Shown one piece after another: positions 34,767 to 43,573 of a DNA stretch of 64,000 nucleotides. Numbering within the stretch: position 1 is the stretch's first letter; each line of letters opens with the position of its first letter. The notes beneath the pieces were generated by a model. It did not search any database. It saw nothing but the letters and a program-made list of their open reading frames with translations, and was not told the DNA's origin. The translations under genes and the position numbers were made by a program. Source of the stretch: Novipirellula herctigrandis (GTDB lineage: Bacteria > Planctomycetota > Planctomycetia > Pirellulales > Pirellulaceae); the NCBI GenBank assembly GCA_007859835.1, contig SJPJ01000001.1:595134-659133 (forward strand), given 5' to 3'.

Positions 34767-37646
34767 ATGGACGATACAGAACTACTAAACGAATTTGTTG
34801 AAGAAGCGAGAGAGCATCTCGGTGGCATCGAAATGCAATTGTTGCAGATCGAAGCAATGGGGGAATTGATTGACGATGACTTGGTGAATAACGTCTTTCG
34901 GGCGATACACTCGGTCAAAGGTGCAGCCGGCTTTCTTGGTCTTACACAGATCAACCAAGTCGCACATCGCCTTGAGAATGTTCTCGGCAAAGTCCGCGAC
35001 CATCAACTCATCCCTGATCCTTTCAACGTCGATGTGATGCTCAAGGGGGCCGATTGCCTTCGCAACCTTATCGAATCAATCGATACAAGTAACGAAACCG
35101 ACAACACCGCATTGTGCGAACAACTCGACGCCGTCCTAGCCGGATCATCGACTGACGAAACCGTAAATTCGGACAAGGCAGCACAAACCGAACAAATGGT
35201 CGACGCAGAAGAATCATGCGAAGCAGCTCCCACCGCAACAGCAACCAAAACTCGCAAAACACGTGCACGGAAAGCTGCCAACAGCAAATCCAGTGCAACA
35301 ACCACGAAGACGACAACCACGAAGACCAAGACCGCGACTGCAAAACGCCGTCGCAAAGCGGCCCCCGCAAAGAAACAAGCCGCGCAAGCGGAAGCATCGC
35401 TTGAGTCGGTTGAATCCGCAGTGAACGATGCGGTAAACGTTGGCACCACCGCAAAGCCTGCGGCGACCGAAACATCAAAGTCGAAATCGCCCCCGTCTAA
35501 ACCCGCAGCCAAAAAAGCTCCCGGAAACGGCAACGGCCCCGACTCTCCCAAAAAAACAACTAGCCCCCAAGCCGAAGCAACAATTCGAGTTGGAGTGCGT
35601 GTTCTCGATCGTCTCATGAACCTTGCAGGCGAGTTGGTCCTCAGTCGCAACCAATTGCTCCGCGCCCTTAACGAACAGTCTCGCAGTGGCACCAATCTCG
35701 ATGCGATCGCCAACGGCCTTGACCAGGTGACGACGGAACTGCAAACGACGATCATGCAGACGCGGATGCAACCCATCGGGAACGTGTTCAACAAGTTTCC
35801 ACGCGTGATTCGCGATCTCTCCGCATCTCTCAACAAGCAAATCAACTTGAAGATGGAAGGGAACGACGTTGAAGTCGACAAGACCATTGTCGAGGCAATT
35901 GCCGACCCCCTGACACATTTAGTCCGCAATTCATGCGATCACGGAATTGAGTTGCCTCAAGATCGAATCGACGCGCAAAAGCCGGCCGTGGGAACGGTCG
36001 AACTTCGCGCTTTCCATCAGGCTGGAAAAGTCGTGATTGAAATCGTCGATGATGGTGGAGGAATGGATCCAAGCCGACTTCGCGAAATCGCAGTTGCAAA
36101 AGGAATGCTCTCCGCCGAAGCGGCAGAGCAACTGACCGATCGAGACGCGATCAACCAAATTTTTGCTCCAGGATTTTCGACTGCAAAAGAAGTGTCGAAC
36201 GTCTCCGGGCGTGGTGTCGGGATGGATGTGGTCCGTACCAATATCGAACAGATTGGTGGAGCCGTCGAAATCGAATCAGAATTGGGCTCAGGATCAACGA
36301 TTCGCATCACACTTCCACTCACACTGGCAATTGTGCCCTCCATGATCGTCTCGGTCGACAACCGACGATATGCACTACCGCAAACCAACATCGTCGAATT
36401 GGTCCAAACCGATGGCCGCGAGAAGCGGATCGAACGAGTCAACCAAGCCGAGGTGCTCCGGCTCCGCGGGAACCTGATCCCCTTGGTTCGGGTTTCAGAC
36501 ACGCTGAAGCTCATCGATGAGACCGATCCAAGCGAAGAAGGTTCGTCAAAACAAGAATGCCAATTGGTGGTTGTCGAAGCAGGCCGTCGCCAATTTGCAC
36601 TGGCAGTGGATCGAGTGCTCGACAGTGAAGAAATCGTCGTCAAGCCGCTTGGGCGGCACTTGTCGAATCTACCCCTGTTGGCCGGATCAACCATTCTCGG
36701 AGATGGCCGCGTCGCAATGATCTTAGATGCCGCGGGCATTTCGAGCCAAGTGAAACTGACTAGTGACAGCGAATCCAGTGAACAGACCGAAACATCCAGT
36801 GCTGGGGAAAAAACAACAACCGATGTTCAACGGTTGGTGTTGTTGTCGGTTGGCCCTGAAGACCACTTCGCCATTTCGATGGATATCGTTAGCCGAATTG
36901 AACGAGTCGCTCACGAGGCGATCGAACGGGTCGGCAAGCATCGAGTCCTGCAATACCGAGGCGGCACACTTCCGCTGGTTAGCGTCGATGAAGTCGTCCC
37001 CGTCAACAGCGTGGACGAGACCAAGTTCGTTCACGTGATCGTGTTCAAAGTATACGGCCACGAAGTAGGACTAATTGCACCGAACCTTTACGATATCCGC
37101 AAATGTGATTTGCTGTTTGGCGACGACACTTGCCGTGCCGACGGTGTAGCAGGAATTGCGGTCATCGATGAGCGTCCGACGCGACTACTTGACCTTTACG
37201 GATTAACTCAGATCGCGCGTCCAGAGTGGTTTTCCTCTCACGCCGAAGATCAACAAGCCAAACGAGAAAACACCTCGATTTTGGTTTGCGAAGACAGTCC
37301 GTTCTTCCGCAACTTCCTATCCAGGATGCTGCAAGAGGAAGGCTACCAAGTATCAAGTTTCGAACATGGCGAAGCGGGCTGGGCTTCCCTAAGTGAACAC
37401 CCAGGCAAGTATGACTTGCTGCTGACCGATGTGGAAATGCCAGAGCTTGACGGCGTCGAATTGACGCGCCGCGTTCGCGCCGACGGTCGATTCGAAACAC
37501 TTCCGATTATCGCACTGACAAGCCTCGCCGACGAAGAGTCGGTCCAACGTGGCCGAGAAGCTGGCGTCGATGACTATCAAGTCAAAATGAACAAGCCTGA
37601 TCTACTCGCCAGTATCACCAAACACACTTCCGGAGTCCAAAAATAG
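34767..37646 (+). CDS. cheA: Chemotaxis histidine kinase CheA with two CheW-like domains and a receiver
   Basis: 959 residues, autophosphorylates and passes phosphate to CheY and CheB. HPt domain 1-105 with H48 (AIHSVKGAAGFLG). Residues ~155-265 form a very basic linker (see findings). The dimerisation helix pair starts near 272 and the ATPase domain spans ~365-515 (NSCDHGIEL, DDGGGMD, GRGVGMDVV). A first CheW-like domain lies at ~518-660, a second at ~688-815, and a C-terminal receiver at ~836-950 with D888 (LLLTDVEMPE). No P2 CheY-binding domain is evident. The upstream GGGGGG box supports the ATG at 34767. Its stop shares bases with the start of cheW. Confidence 0.95.
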   Translation: MDDTELLNEFVEEAREHLGGIEMQLLQIEAMGELIDDDLVNNVFRAIHSVKGAAGFLGLTQINQVAHRLENVLGKVRDHQLIPDPFNVDVMLKGADCLRNLIESIDTSNETDNTALCEQLDAVLAGSSTDETVNSDKAAQTEQMVDAEESCEAAPTATATKTRKTRARKAANSKSSATTTKTTTTKTKTATAKRRRKAAPAKKQAAQAEASLESVESAVNDAVNVGTTAKPAATETSKSKSPPSKPAAKKAPGNGNGPDSPKKTTSPQAEATIRVGVRVLDRLMNLAGELVLSRNQLLRALNEQSRSGTNLDAIANGLDQVTTELQTTIMQTRMQPIGNVFNKFPRVIRDLSASLNKQINLKMEGNDVEVDKTIVEAIADPLTHLVRNSCDHGIELPQDRIDAQKPAVGTVELRAFHQAGKVVIEIVDDGGGMDPSRLREIAVAKGMLSAEAAEQLTDRDAINQIFAPGFSTAKEVSNVSGRGVGMDVVRTNIEQIGGAVEIESELGSGSTIRITLPLTLAIVPSMIVSVDNRRYALPQTNIVELVQTDGREKRIERVNQAEVLRLRGNLIPLVRVSDTLKLIDETDPSEEGSSKQECQLVVVEAGRRQFALAVDRVLDSEEIVVKPLGRHLSNLPLLAGSTILGDGRVAMILDAAGISSQVKLTSDSESSEQTETSSAGEKTTTDVQRLVLLSVGPEDHFAISMDIVSRIERVAHEAIERVGKHRVLQYRGGTLPLVSVDEVVPVNSVDETKFVHVIVFKVYGHEVGLIAPNLYDIRKCDLLFGDDTCRADGVAGIAVIDERPTRLLDLYGLTQIARPEWFSSHAEDQQAKRENTSILVCEDSPFFRNFLSRMLQEEGYQVSSFEHGEAGWASLSEHPGKYDLLLTDVEMPELDGVELTRRVRADGRFETLPIIALTSLADEESVQRGREAGVDDYQVKMNKPDLLASITKHTSGVQK

Positions 37647-38134
37647 TGAATAACACAAGCAATGAAGCTGCGACGACGGCTCAAGACGTCCGCCAACTCG
37701 TCACGTTTTCAGTAGGTGACACGGCATTTGGAATTGATATTGCATTTGTCCAAGAGATCAATCCTCACTTGGATGTAACCAAGGTACCTGGTGCCTCACC
37801 GATGATTCACGGCGTCGTGAATCTGCGAGGTGACGTTGTCACCGTCCTCGACCCACATCGAATACTACGCATTGCCGCCGACACCGCCCCCAAGGATCGA
37901 CGCAACTTAGTGCTCAATATTGGTGGAGAACGCATCGGCGTGTTGGTTGACAAAGTGTCAGACATACTGACCGTGAACCAAGATGAATTATCGCAAAAAC
38001 CCGCGAATGTTCGATCCGTTGATCGTCGTTTGATTGATGCCGTGGTTTTGCGAAACGAACAGCTTGTTGTCATCTTGAATGCCACAAAATTGCTCGAAGT
38101 CGTTGAACAATCGAGCGAGACGGAAGCCGCCTAG
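37646..38134 (+). CDS. cheW: Chemotaxis adaptor CheW
   Basis: 162 residues. It couples CheA to chemoreceptors at the inner membrane. LVTFSVGDTAFGIDIAFVQEI, HGVVNLRGDVVTVLDPH and IGVLVDKVSDIL are the family's core. Translation starts at a GTG that overlaps the cheA stop (TAGTG), so the two are coupled. No chemoreceptor gene is in the window. Confidence 0.95.
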   Translation: MNNTSNEAATTAQDVRQLVTFSVGDTAFGIDIAFVQEINPHLDVTKVPGASPMIHGVVNLRGDVVTVLDPHRILRIAADTAPKDRRNLVLNIGGERIGVLVDKVSDILTVNQDELSQKPANVRSVDRRLIDAVVLRNEQLVVILNATKLLEVVEQSSETEAA

Positions 38135-38377
38135 AAACCTCGTTGATTGGTGTTGGCACGTGCAATCTTGCAAACCGGAATCTTAAGCAAGAGATGACGC
38201 CAAAGACGTGACTCTTGCTGATGCCTATGCATCAAGACTGATCGCCGGCAATTTAGTCAACAATGAACATGCCCAACCGATCCCCAACCGTGACCGGAAG
38301 CGACCACAGAGGGACGTTTTTCGCCCTAGCCCAGACCCAGCCTCCACACCCTGTAGCAATTGCGGGAATTGACAATC

Positions 38378-39499
38378 ATGGCAATTCGTACCATCGTCGT
38401 TGACGATTCGATCGTATTTCGAAAAGCCGTTCGAGACTCTTTGGCAAAGATCAAAGATGTTGAAGTCATTAGCATCGCAAAAGATGGCTTGTCAGCTGTC
38501 CAGAAGATCAAACGGTACAAACCTGATCTAGTGACGTTGGATGTGGAAATGCCTGGTCTTGACGGTTTGCAGGTACTTCTTGCGCTCCGCGATGCGGGAA
38601 TCCAAACGACCGTGATCATGGTCAGTTCGCATACCGAAAGAGGTGCAAGTGTCACGACACAGGCGTTAAATAACGGCGCGTTCGATTTTGTTCTTAAACC
38701 GAGCCACGACGACCCGCGTGCTAATGCAAAGGAATTGCACTCGCAATTGCAACAGCGTATCGCGGTTCTGCACCAACGACCGTCATCCTCCGTGGCCGCT
38801 TCACCAAGCCTGACCGCACGAAAAATTTCGACGCTTAAACCGACGACGGAGGTTGACACACGCCCCAAGTCTCGATGCCGACGCCCAAGTGATCGGCTCG
38901 AAGCGATCGTCATCGGCATTTCGACCGGTGGCCCAAAGGCGCTCCGGACTCTGATCCCTGAACTGCCAGCCAATCTCTCCGTTCCCGTGATGATCGTTCA
39001 ACATATGCCGCCCATTTTTACTCGTACGATGGCCGAAGACCTTGACCGTATTTCCCATGTTAATGTGGTTGAGGGCGTGAACGGCAGCCCAATCGAACCA
39101 GGCACGGTGTACATCGCCCCCGGCGGCAAACAAATGCGAGTCAGCAAGACCGGACCCAAATGCCAAATCGAAGTGAATGATGCCCCGGCGGTCAACAATT
39201 GCAAACCAAGCGTCGATTATCTATTCGAGTCAGCAGCCATCCACTATGGGCGGAGTGTTCTAGGCATCGTGATGACCGGAATGGGCAGCGACGGAACAGC
39301 GGGCTCCGAACTAATCGCCAAACAGGGCGGATGTGTTTGGGCACAGAACGAGGCAACATGTACCGTCTACGGAATGCCTCGACGAGTGATTGAATCGGAC
39401 CTAGCTGACGACATTCTTTCGCTCGACCAAATCCAAAATGGCATCATTCGGCTTGGCACGAACACGGCATCTTCCGCGCAGTGTGGAGCCTTAGCATGA
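38378..39499 (+). CDS. cheB: Chemotaxis protein-glutamate methylesterase CheB
   Basis: 373 residues. It removes methyl groups from receptors when phosphorylated. Receiver domain 1-~115 with D55 (LVTLDVEMP); the catalytic domain from ~180 contains VIGISTGGPKAL (nucleophile Ser), QHMPPIFTRTMAEDL (His) and VMTGMGSDGTAGS (Asp). The ATG at 38378 is chosen because the receiver starts there; a TTG six codons earlier is unlikely. The gap of ~240 bases from cheW may contain a secondary promoter. Its TGA overlaps the ATG of cheR. Confidence 0.95.
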   Translation: MAIRTIVVDDSIVFRKAVRDSLAKIKDVEVISIAKDGLSAVQKIKRYKPDLVTLDVEMPGLDGLQVLLALRDAGIQTTVIMVSSHTERGASVTTQALNNGAFDFVLKPSHDDPRANAKELHSQLQQRIAVLHQRPSSSVAASPSLTARKISTLKPTTEVDTRPKSRCRRPSDRLEAIVIGISTGGPKALRTLIPELPANLSVPVMIVQHMPPIFTRTMAEDLDRISHVNVVEGVNGSPIEPGTVYIAPGGKQMRVSKTGPKCQIEVNDAPAVNNCKPSVDYLFESAAIHYGRSVLGIVMTGMGSDGTAGSELIAKQGGCVWAQNEATCTVYGMPRRVIESDLADDILSLDQIQNGIIRLGTNTASSAQCGALA

Positions 39500-40410
39500 T
39501 CACGGCTGACGTCTATTTCTCTGAACTTTGCGACAACTTGCGAGCGTGGTGCGGAGTCACATTATCGCCTTCGAAAACGTATCTGGTACAGAACCGACTG
39601 CGTGGCCTGATGAGCGAACTTGACACAACCGAACTTGGCGAGCTTTTGCGACTCTCCAAAGCCTCAGGTGGCGGATACATTCGCGACCGAATCGTCGATG
39701 CCTTGACCACTCACGAAACACTCTTCTTTCGTGATCGGCAACCATTCGAGGCTCTAACAAAACACATCATCCCTGAAATCCAAACACAAGCCAAAGGAGG
39801 ACGGAAACGTTTGAGACTTTGGTCAGCAGCGTGCAGCACTGGGCAAGAACCGTATAGCATTGCCATGTCGCTAATCGAGTCCGTTGCGAACCTTAGCACC
39901 TGGGATATTTCCATTGTCGCGACGGACGTTTCGCCTAACTCCGTCGAAAAGGCTAGAACAGGAATTTTCCAAGATCATGAACTTCGACGCGGCATCAGTG
40001 ACAGCCAACAACGTCGCTTTTTTAAGCGTGTTGGCGATGGATGGCAAATCAATGATGAGGTGAAACGCTTGGTCCGATTCGAAATCGGCAACCTCCTGTC
40101 AGGACGGCAACCCGACGGATTGTTCGACATCATCTTCTGTCGCAATGTCGTCATCTATTTTTCTGGTGATGACCCACTTCGCACGTTTGAAATGCTCTCC
40201 AATCGGCTCTCCGAAAACGGACGGTTGTTCGTTGGATGCAGCGAAGTGCTTACCGGAATGGGACATATTTTGGATCGCGATCGAATTGGCTCCGCAACCT
40301 GTTATAAGCGATTGCCGATCGCCTCGACTGCCCAAACCTCGACTGCCCAAACCTCGCGTGCCCAAACCTCGCGTGCCCAAACCTCGCGTGCCCAAACCTC
40401 GACGCTCTGA
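39496..40410 (+). CDS. cheR: Chemotaxis methyltransferase CheR with repeated tail
   Basis: 304 residues. It methylates receptor glutamates with S-adenosylmethionine. DALTTHETLFFRD, SAACSTGQEPYSIAM (SAM loop), ATDVSPNSVEKARTG, FDIIFCRNVVIYF and GRLFVGCSEVL are all in place. The ATG at 39496 overlaps the cheB stop (ATGA). The last ~27 residues are not part of the fold: they are pentapeptide repeats (TAQTS, RAQTS) produced by the 15-bp array at 40331-40405, which stops just before the stop codon. A strong terminator follows at 40614. Confidence 0.95.
   Translation: MITADVYFSELCDNLRAWCGVTLSPSKTYLVQNRLRGLMSELDTTELGELLRLSKASGGGYIRDRIVDALTTHETLFFRDRQPFEALTKHIIPEIQTQAKGGRKRLRLWSAACSTGQEPYSIAMSLIESVANLSTWDISIVATDVSPNSVEKARTGIFQDHELRRGISDSQQRRFFKRVGDGWQINDEVKRLVRFEIGNLLSGRQPDGLFDIIFCRNVVIYFSGDDPLRTFEMLSNRLSENGRLFVGCSEVLTGMGHILDRDRIGSATCYKRLPIASTAQTSTAQTSRAQTSRAQTSRAQTSTL
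40331..40405. repeat. In-frame 15-bp tandem repeat at the end of cheR
   Basis: Five copies of CCCAAACCTCG(A/C)(C/G)TG, each adding five residues of the AQTS(R/T) type to CheR. Being a multiple of three, copy-number change would keep the frame. Confidence 0.95.
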
Positions 40411-40613
40411 CCCGCCACTCTTCCCGACTGGCTATCTTTCCGACTGGCTAAGTCGGTCGAGCCGAGCGTTTCGCTGGCAACACAGATCACGAACGCGCTG
40501 CAACGGCACAGCCAAACCTGAACAAACCGCCACCTCAGCAGGATAAAAACAGAGACAAAAGCATCGCTTTTGTGCGGCATGATTTTGGAGGCTACGCGTA
40601 CTATCCATAAGCA

Positions 40614-40664
40614 GCTTTTGGTTTCCCGATTTGTTCAAATTGGGAACCAAAAGCCAAATTTTTT
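40614..40664 (+). terminator. Rho-independent terminator of the cheAWBR transcript
   Basis: GCTTTTGGTTTCCC pairs with GGGAACCAAAAGC with one bulged T, and the stem continues inward as ATTTG/CAAAT. Six T residues follow at 40659-40664. It is the first terminator after cheA on this strand. Confidence 0.9.
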
Positions 40665-40712
40665 CTCTTCGTCTTTTCTTCTCATTCGTCATTCTCCCGC
40701 AAAGGGGACACC

Positions 40713-40907
40713 ATGCCCGCTCTCATTGACATTGCCAAACCACGCGGCCTTGTTCAGGAATCCACGGTTGAGAAACCGAACGTGCCCCCCACCCCAGTCG
40801 CCCCCACGCGGACGCTCAACGGTCTGATTGCCATTATTCGCCGCGATGCATTTAGAAAGTCCGGCCAGTACGCACTTCGTAGCAACGTTGGCCACGATGG
40901 AGAATAG
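40713..40907 (+). CDS. Possible small hypothetical protein
   Basis: A 64-codon frame starting MPALIDIAKPRGLVQES with a good ribosome-binding site, AAAGGGGAC, 4 bases before the ATG. It lies just past the che terminator. The product is proline-rich in the middle (KPNVPPTPVAPT) and resembles nothing I know. It could be a real small gene or an accident of a GC-balanced spacer. Confidence 0.35.
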   Translation: MPALIDIAKPRGLVQESTVEKPNVPPTPVAPTRTLNGLIAIIRRDAFRKSGQYALRSNVGHDGE

Positions 40908-40933
40908 CCACGGGAAATAACCGTGGACTACCT

Positions 40934-40975
40934 CATAATCCCGGTCCCAATCGACATAATCCCGGTCCCAATCGA
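40934..40975. repeat. 21-bp unit duplicated in tandem
   Basis: Two exact copies of a unit beginning CATAATCCCGG and ending CCCAATCGA. Confidence 0.9.
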
Positions 40976-41047
40976 CCGGGTAACGATTTGGCGCAGTGAA
41001 CAGGTTGCCCCAATGGAAGACAACGAACTTGCGCTGCTGGTTGGCGT

Positions 41048-41077
41048 CCTACCGTCACACGCCCTACCGTCACACGC
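41048..41077. repeat. 15-bp unit duplicated across the stop of the aminotransferase gene
   Basis: CCTACCGTCACACGC occurs twice in tandem. The second copy contains the stop codon of the leftward aminotransferase gene, so the duplication lies exactly at its 3' end. Confidence 0.9.
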
Positions 41078-42176
41078 CGGCCAGCGAGCGTAAGATATCG
41101 ACGCCCTGCTTTAGCTGTTCGTCACTTGCCGCGAAACTGATTCGAAAGTGACTATCTCGGGCACTGAAGATGTTGCCCGGAATGATCAGCAAACCGCGAC
41201 TGATCGCTTGTTCAACAAAGGCCTCGCCGCTATCTGTCGGTGCTTTGGGGAACATATAGAACGCGCCCCCTGGCTTAGCGATCTCATAGCAATCGGCAAG
41301 GGCAGAGTAAACGAAATCGCGTTTCCTGCGATAAGCCTCGATATGGCCATCAAGGCTCACTTCCATCGCGCGCAGCGCTCCCCACTGTGCCGGCTGCGGT
41401 GAACAAACGAACGAGTACTGTTGAATCTTTAACATCGTTCGAATGATCTCGCTAGGTCCATGAACATAGCCAACTCGCCAACCGGTCATTGCGTGACTTT
41501 TGCTAAACCCATCGATCACGATCGTTTGGTCATTGTACGAAGCGGGAGAGGCAAAGGTGCCGTCATAGAAAAACCGGCTGTAGATCTCGTCCGAAAGCAC
41601 TGCGATGTTCTTTTCGGCTGCCAATTGTGCGACCGCTTTCAATTCGCTCGCCGTCGCAGTCACCCCCGTCGGGTTGGCGGGTGAATTGACCAGAATCATT
41701 TTTGTTCGTGGCGTGATCGCAGCCTTGATCTTCTCGACATCGAGCCGAAAATCAGGATACGAGTCGACCGGTACCGCGACCCCACCACACATTTTCAAAA
41801 GTGCGGGATACATCACAAAGAACGGGTCCATATAGATGACCTCGTCACCCGGATTGATCATCGACAACATCGCCAACATCAACCCACCGCTAGTCCCGCT
41901 GCTGACAAAAACATCTCGGTCCTCATGCGGATACTTCGCTTGCACTTCTTCGCGAAGTGCCTCACGCAGGGGCCCAATTCCTTGCGTCGGCGAATAGCTG
42001 TTTTTTCCGTTTCGGATTGCCTCAATCGCAGCCTCTTTAACCTCGTCGGGAACGTCAAAATCAGGCTGACCGATCGACAAATTGATCGGATCCTTTAACT
42101 TCGCCGCAAGATCAAAAACTTTGCGGATTCCACTACTGTCAAAGGTCGTGGTACGGTCGGCAATCCAAGGGTGCAT
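41070..42176 (-). CDS. Class I/II pyridoxal-phosphate aminotransferase
   Basis: 368 residues, fold type I, related to aspartate aminotransferases of the AspC-1b group. INLSIGQPDFDVP, YSPTQGIGPLREALRE, NSPANPTG, LSDEIYSRFFYDG and DGFSKSHAMTGWRVGY (Schiff-base Lys) are the classic motifs, with RISFA near the end binding the substrate carboxylate. The start at 42176 is where homologues begin; the frame extends to 42230. The amino donor and acceptor cannot be settled by eye. It stands alone, divergent from the DUF4416 gene. Confidence 0.92.
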   Translation of the reverse strand: MHPWIADRTTTFDSSGIRKVFDLAAKLKDPINLSIGQPDFDVPDEVKEAAIEAIRNGKNSYSPTQGIGPLREALREEVQAKYPHEDRDVFVSSGTSGGLMLAMLSMINPGDEVIYMDPFFVMYPALLKMCGGVAVPVDSYPDFRLDVEKIKAAITPRTKMILVNSPANPTGVTATASELKAVAQLAAEKNIAVLSDEIYSRFFYDGTFASPASYNDQTIVIDGFSKSHAMTGWRVGYVHGPSEIIRTMLKIQQYSFVCSPQPAQWGALRAMEVSLDGHIEAYRRKRDFVYSALADCYEIAKPGGAFYMFPKAPTDSGEAFVEQAISRGLLIIPGNIFSARDSHFRISFAASDEQLKQGVDILRSLAGV

Positions 42177-42282
42177 GGTTGAGTTTTGGCTAGTGAGAAT
42201 GAATAGGGCCGAATAGCAACAAATCGGCATGCCCGTTAAAGTGTAGCACGATTAGGTTGCTTAGCATCAGGAGAGGCAAACA

Positions 42283-42885
42283 ATGGCAAAGATTGAATTG
42301 GTTGAACCCGTCATCCGAATTTGTGCGGTCATTTCCCGACATCCACAGGCTCGTCAATGGGCGATCGAGACACTGAACCAACAGTGGGGCGAAATTCACG
42401 TTGCAACTGATTTAATGCCGTTCGAGGCAGGTGGATACTACCGAAAGCAAATGGGCGAGGGACTACAAAAGACGATTGTCGCTTTGGGACCTCCATGCGA
42501 TCCTGCACCGCTAGCGGATTGGAAGACGACGACGAACCAATGGGAACAAGCATGTTCCAACGACCACGACTTTTGCGAACCACGTCCTTTGAACTTGGAT
42601 TGCGGTTATGTGACTCAAGCGAAATTGGTTTTGGCGACAACGAAGGATCGCGACCATCGCATCTATTTACGCGATGGCATATTTGCGGAGGTCACTTTGA
42701 CTTATGTCCATCGCCGGTGGGCCGACCATCGATGGACGTATCCCGATTACCGAACTGACGAAGTGAAAGCGTTCGCCACAAAGTGCCGCCAACACCTGCG
42801 CGAACATATCAAACAATCTCGGTTGTTTCGAAGCCGAGGCGAAAAAGGGCCAACCGAAAAAGGGCCAACCGCTCGAAATTCCTGA
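42283..42885 (+). CDS. DUF4416 family protein
   Basis: 200 residues. FEAGGYYRKQMGEGLQKTIVA, NLDCGYVTQAKLVLATTKD, YLRDGIFAEVTL and WTYPDYRTDEVKAF match the DUF4416 pattern; function unknown, cytoplasmic. AGGAGAGG lies 6 bases before the ATG. The tail contains a 15-bp duplication (42841-42870) coding for EKGPT twice, in the same position as the repeats at the ends of cheR and the ROK kinase. Confidence 0.8.
   Translation: MAKIELVEPVIRICAVISRHPQARQWAIETLNQQWGEIHVATDLMPFEAGGYYRKQMGEGLQKTIVALGPPCDPAPLADWKTTTNQWEQACSNDHDFCEPRPLNLDCGYVTQAKLVLATTKDRDHRIYLRDGIFAEVTLTYVHRRWADHRWTYPDYRTDEVKAFATKCRQHLREHIKQSRLFRSRGEKGPTEKGPTARNS
42841..42870. repeat. In-frame 15-bp duplication at the end of the DUF4416 gene
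   Basis: GAAAAAGGGCCAACC occurs twice in tandem, five codons before the stop. Confidence 0.9.
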
Positions 42886-43178
42886 ACACACATGTAGCTG
42901 GTTCGACCAAACAGTGGGTCCGCTGATTCGCAAACAAATGGCGATTGAAACAGGACCGATTTCAGTTAACATTATCTGCAACCGTGGGCCCTCGACATCC
43001 GACAAACGCATTTTGAGATGGGTTTCTACGGGTCATAGCGATTCTGTTTCGCCCTACACATTCGGTTCGAGTTGGCTCTCGGTTTTTTGGCAACCCTTGG
43101 GAAGAACTGCGACCTAAGCTTTCCTAGCCGCAAATTCGCTCACACAGCTCGCCCACGGCCCTATCCAAATAGATTTCC

Positions 43179-43553
43179 ATGCATCCTTCGAGACCATTTC
43201 CGCGAAACCGATCGATGGTTTTTGCCGTTTTAGTCGTCGTCACCTTTGCGATCAGCACCGGTTGCGAAAAGATCTCGTTCGAGATTCCCACTCCGGATGA
43301 ACCAACGTGCGGAGCGACACCATGTGTACAAGAGGCGGAACCGGAAATGGTCGAGATCCCCGTTGACTTGACACCTGTTCGGTTAGCTCCGGGAATCCAG
43401 GACAAACGTCAAAGCGGTCGAAGTGGCAGCCAAGTAATCCCTGGCATGGCAGCCCCAAATCCACCGAGTATGCACACGAATCCGTACATGGACGCACCCG
43501 CGAATCCGAAGGACTCCATGGAGCGTCCCAGCGAGACGCCGGCAAACTCGTAA
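43179..43553 (+). CDS. Small lipoprotein
   Basis: 124 residues. The N-terminus is basic, followed by MVFAVLVVVTFAISTGC with a lipobox ending at C29, so the mature protein should be lipid-anchored. The rest is Pro-rich and disordered in appearance (EIPTPDEPTCG, NPPSMHTNPYMDAPANP). An internal ATG at 43215 would also give a lipobox. There is no recognised domain. About 290 bases upstream show no gene. Confidence 0.6.
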   Translation: MHPSRPFPRNRSMVFAVLVVVTFAISTGCEKISFEIPTPDEPTCGATPCVQEAEPEMVEIPVDLTPVRLAPGIQDKRQSGRSGSQVIPGMAAPNPPSMHTNPYMDAPANPKDSMERPSETPANS

Positions 43554-43573
43554 CAGAGTGTGCATTCAACAGG

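Larger units (their letters stand above)
40411..41069. other. Gap after cheR with terminator, small frame and duplications
   Basis: Holds a short direct repeat of CGACTGGCTA at ~40425-40450, the cheR terminator at 40614-40664, a possible 64-codon gene at 40713-40907, a 21-bp duplication at 40934-40975 and a 15-bp duplication at 41048-41077. Confidence 0.7.

Noticed and set aside
35003-35929. Leftward frame opposite cheA
   Set aside because: Low-complexity shadow of the Lys/Ala/Thr linker of CheA.
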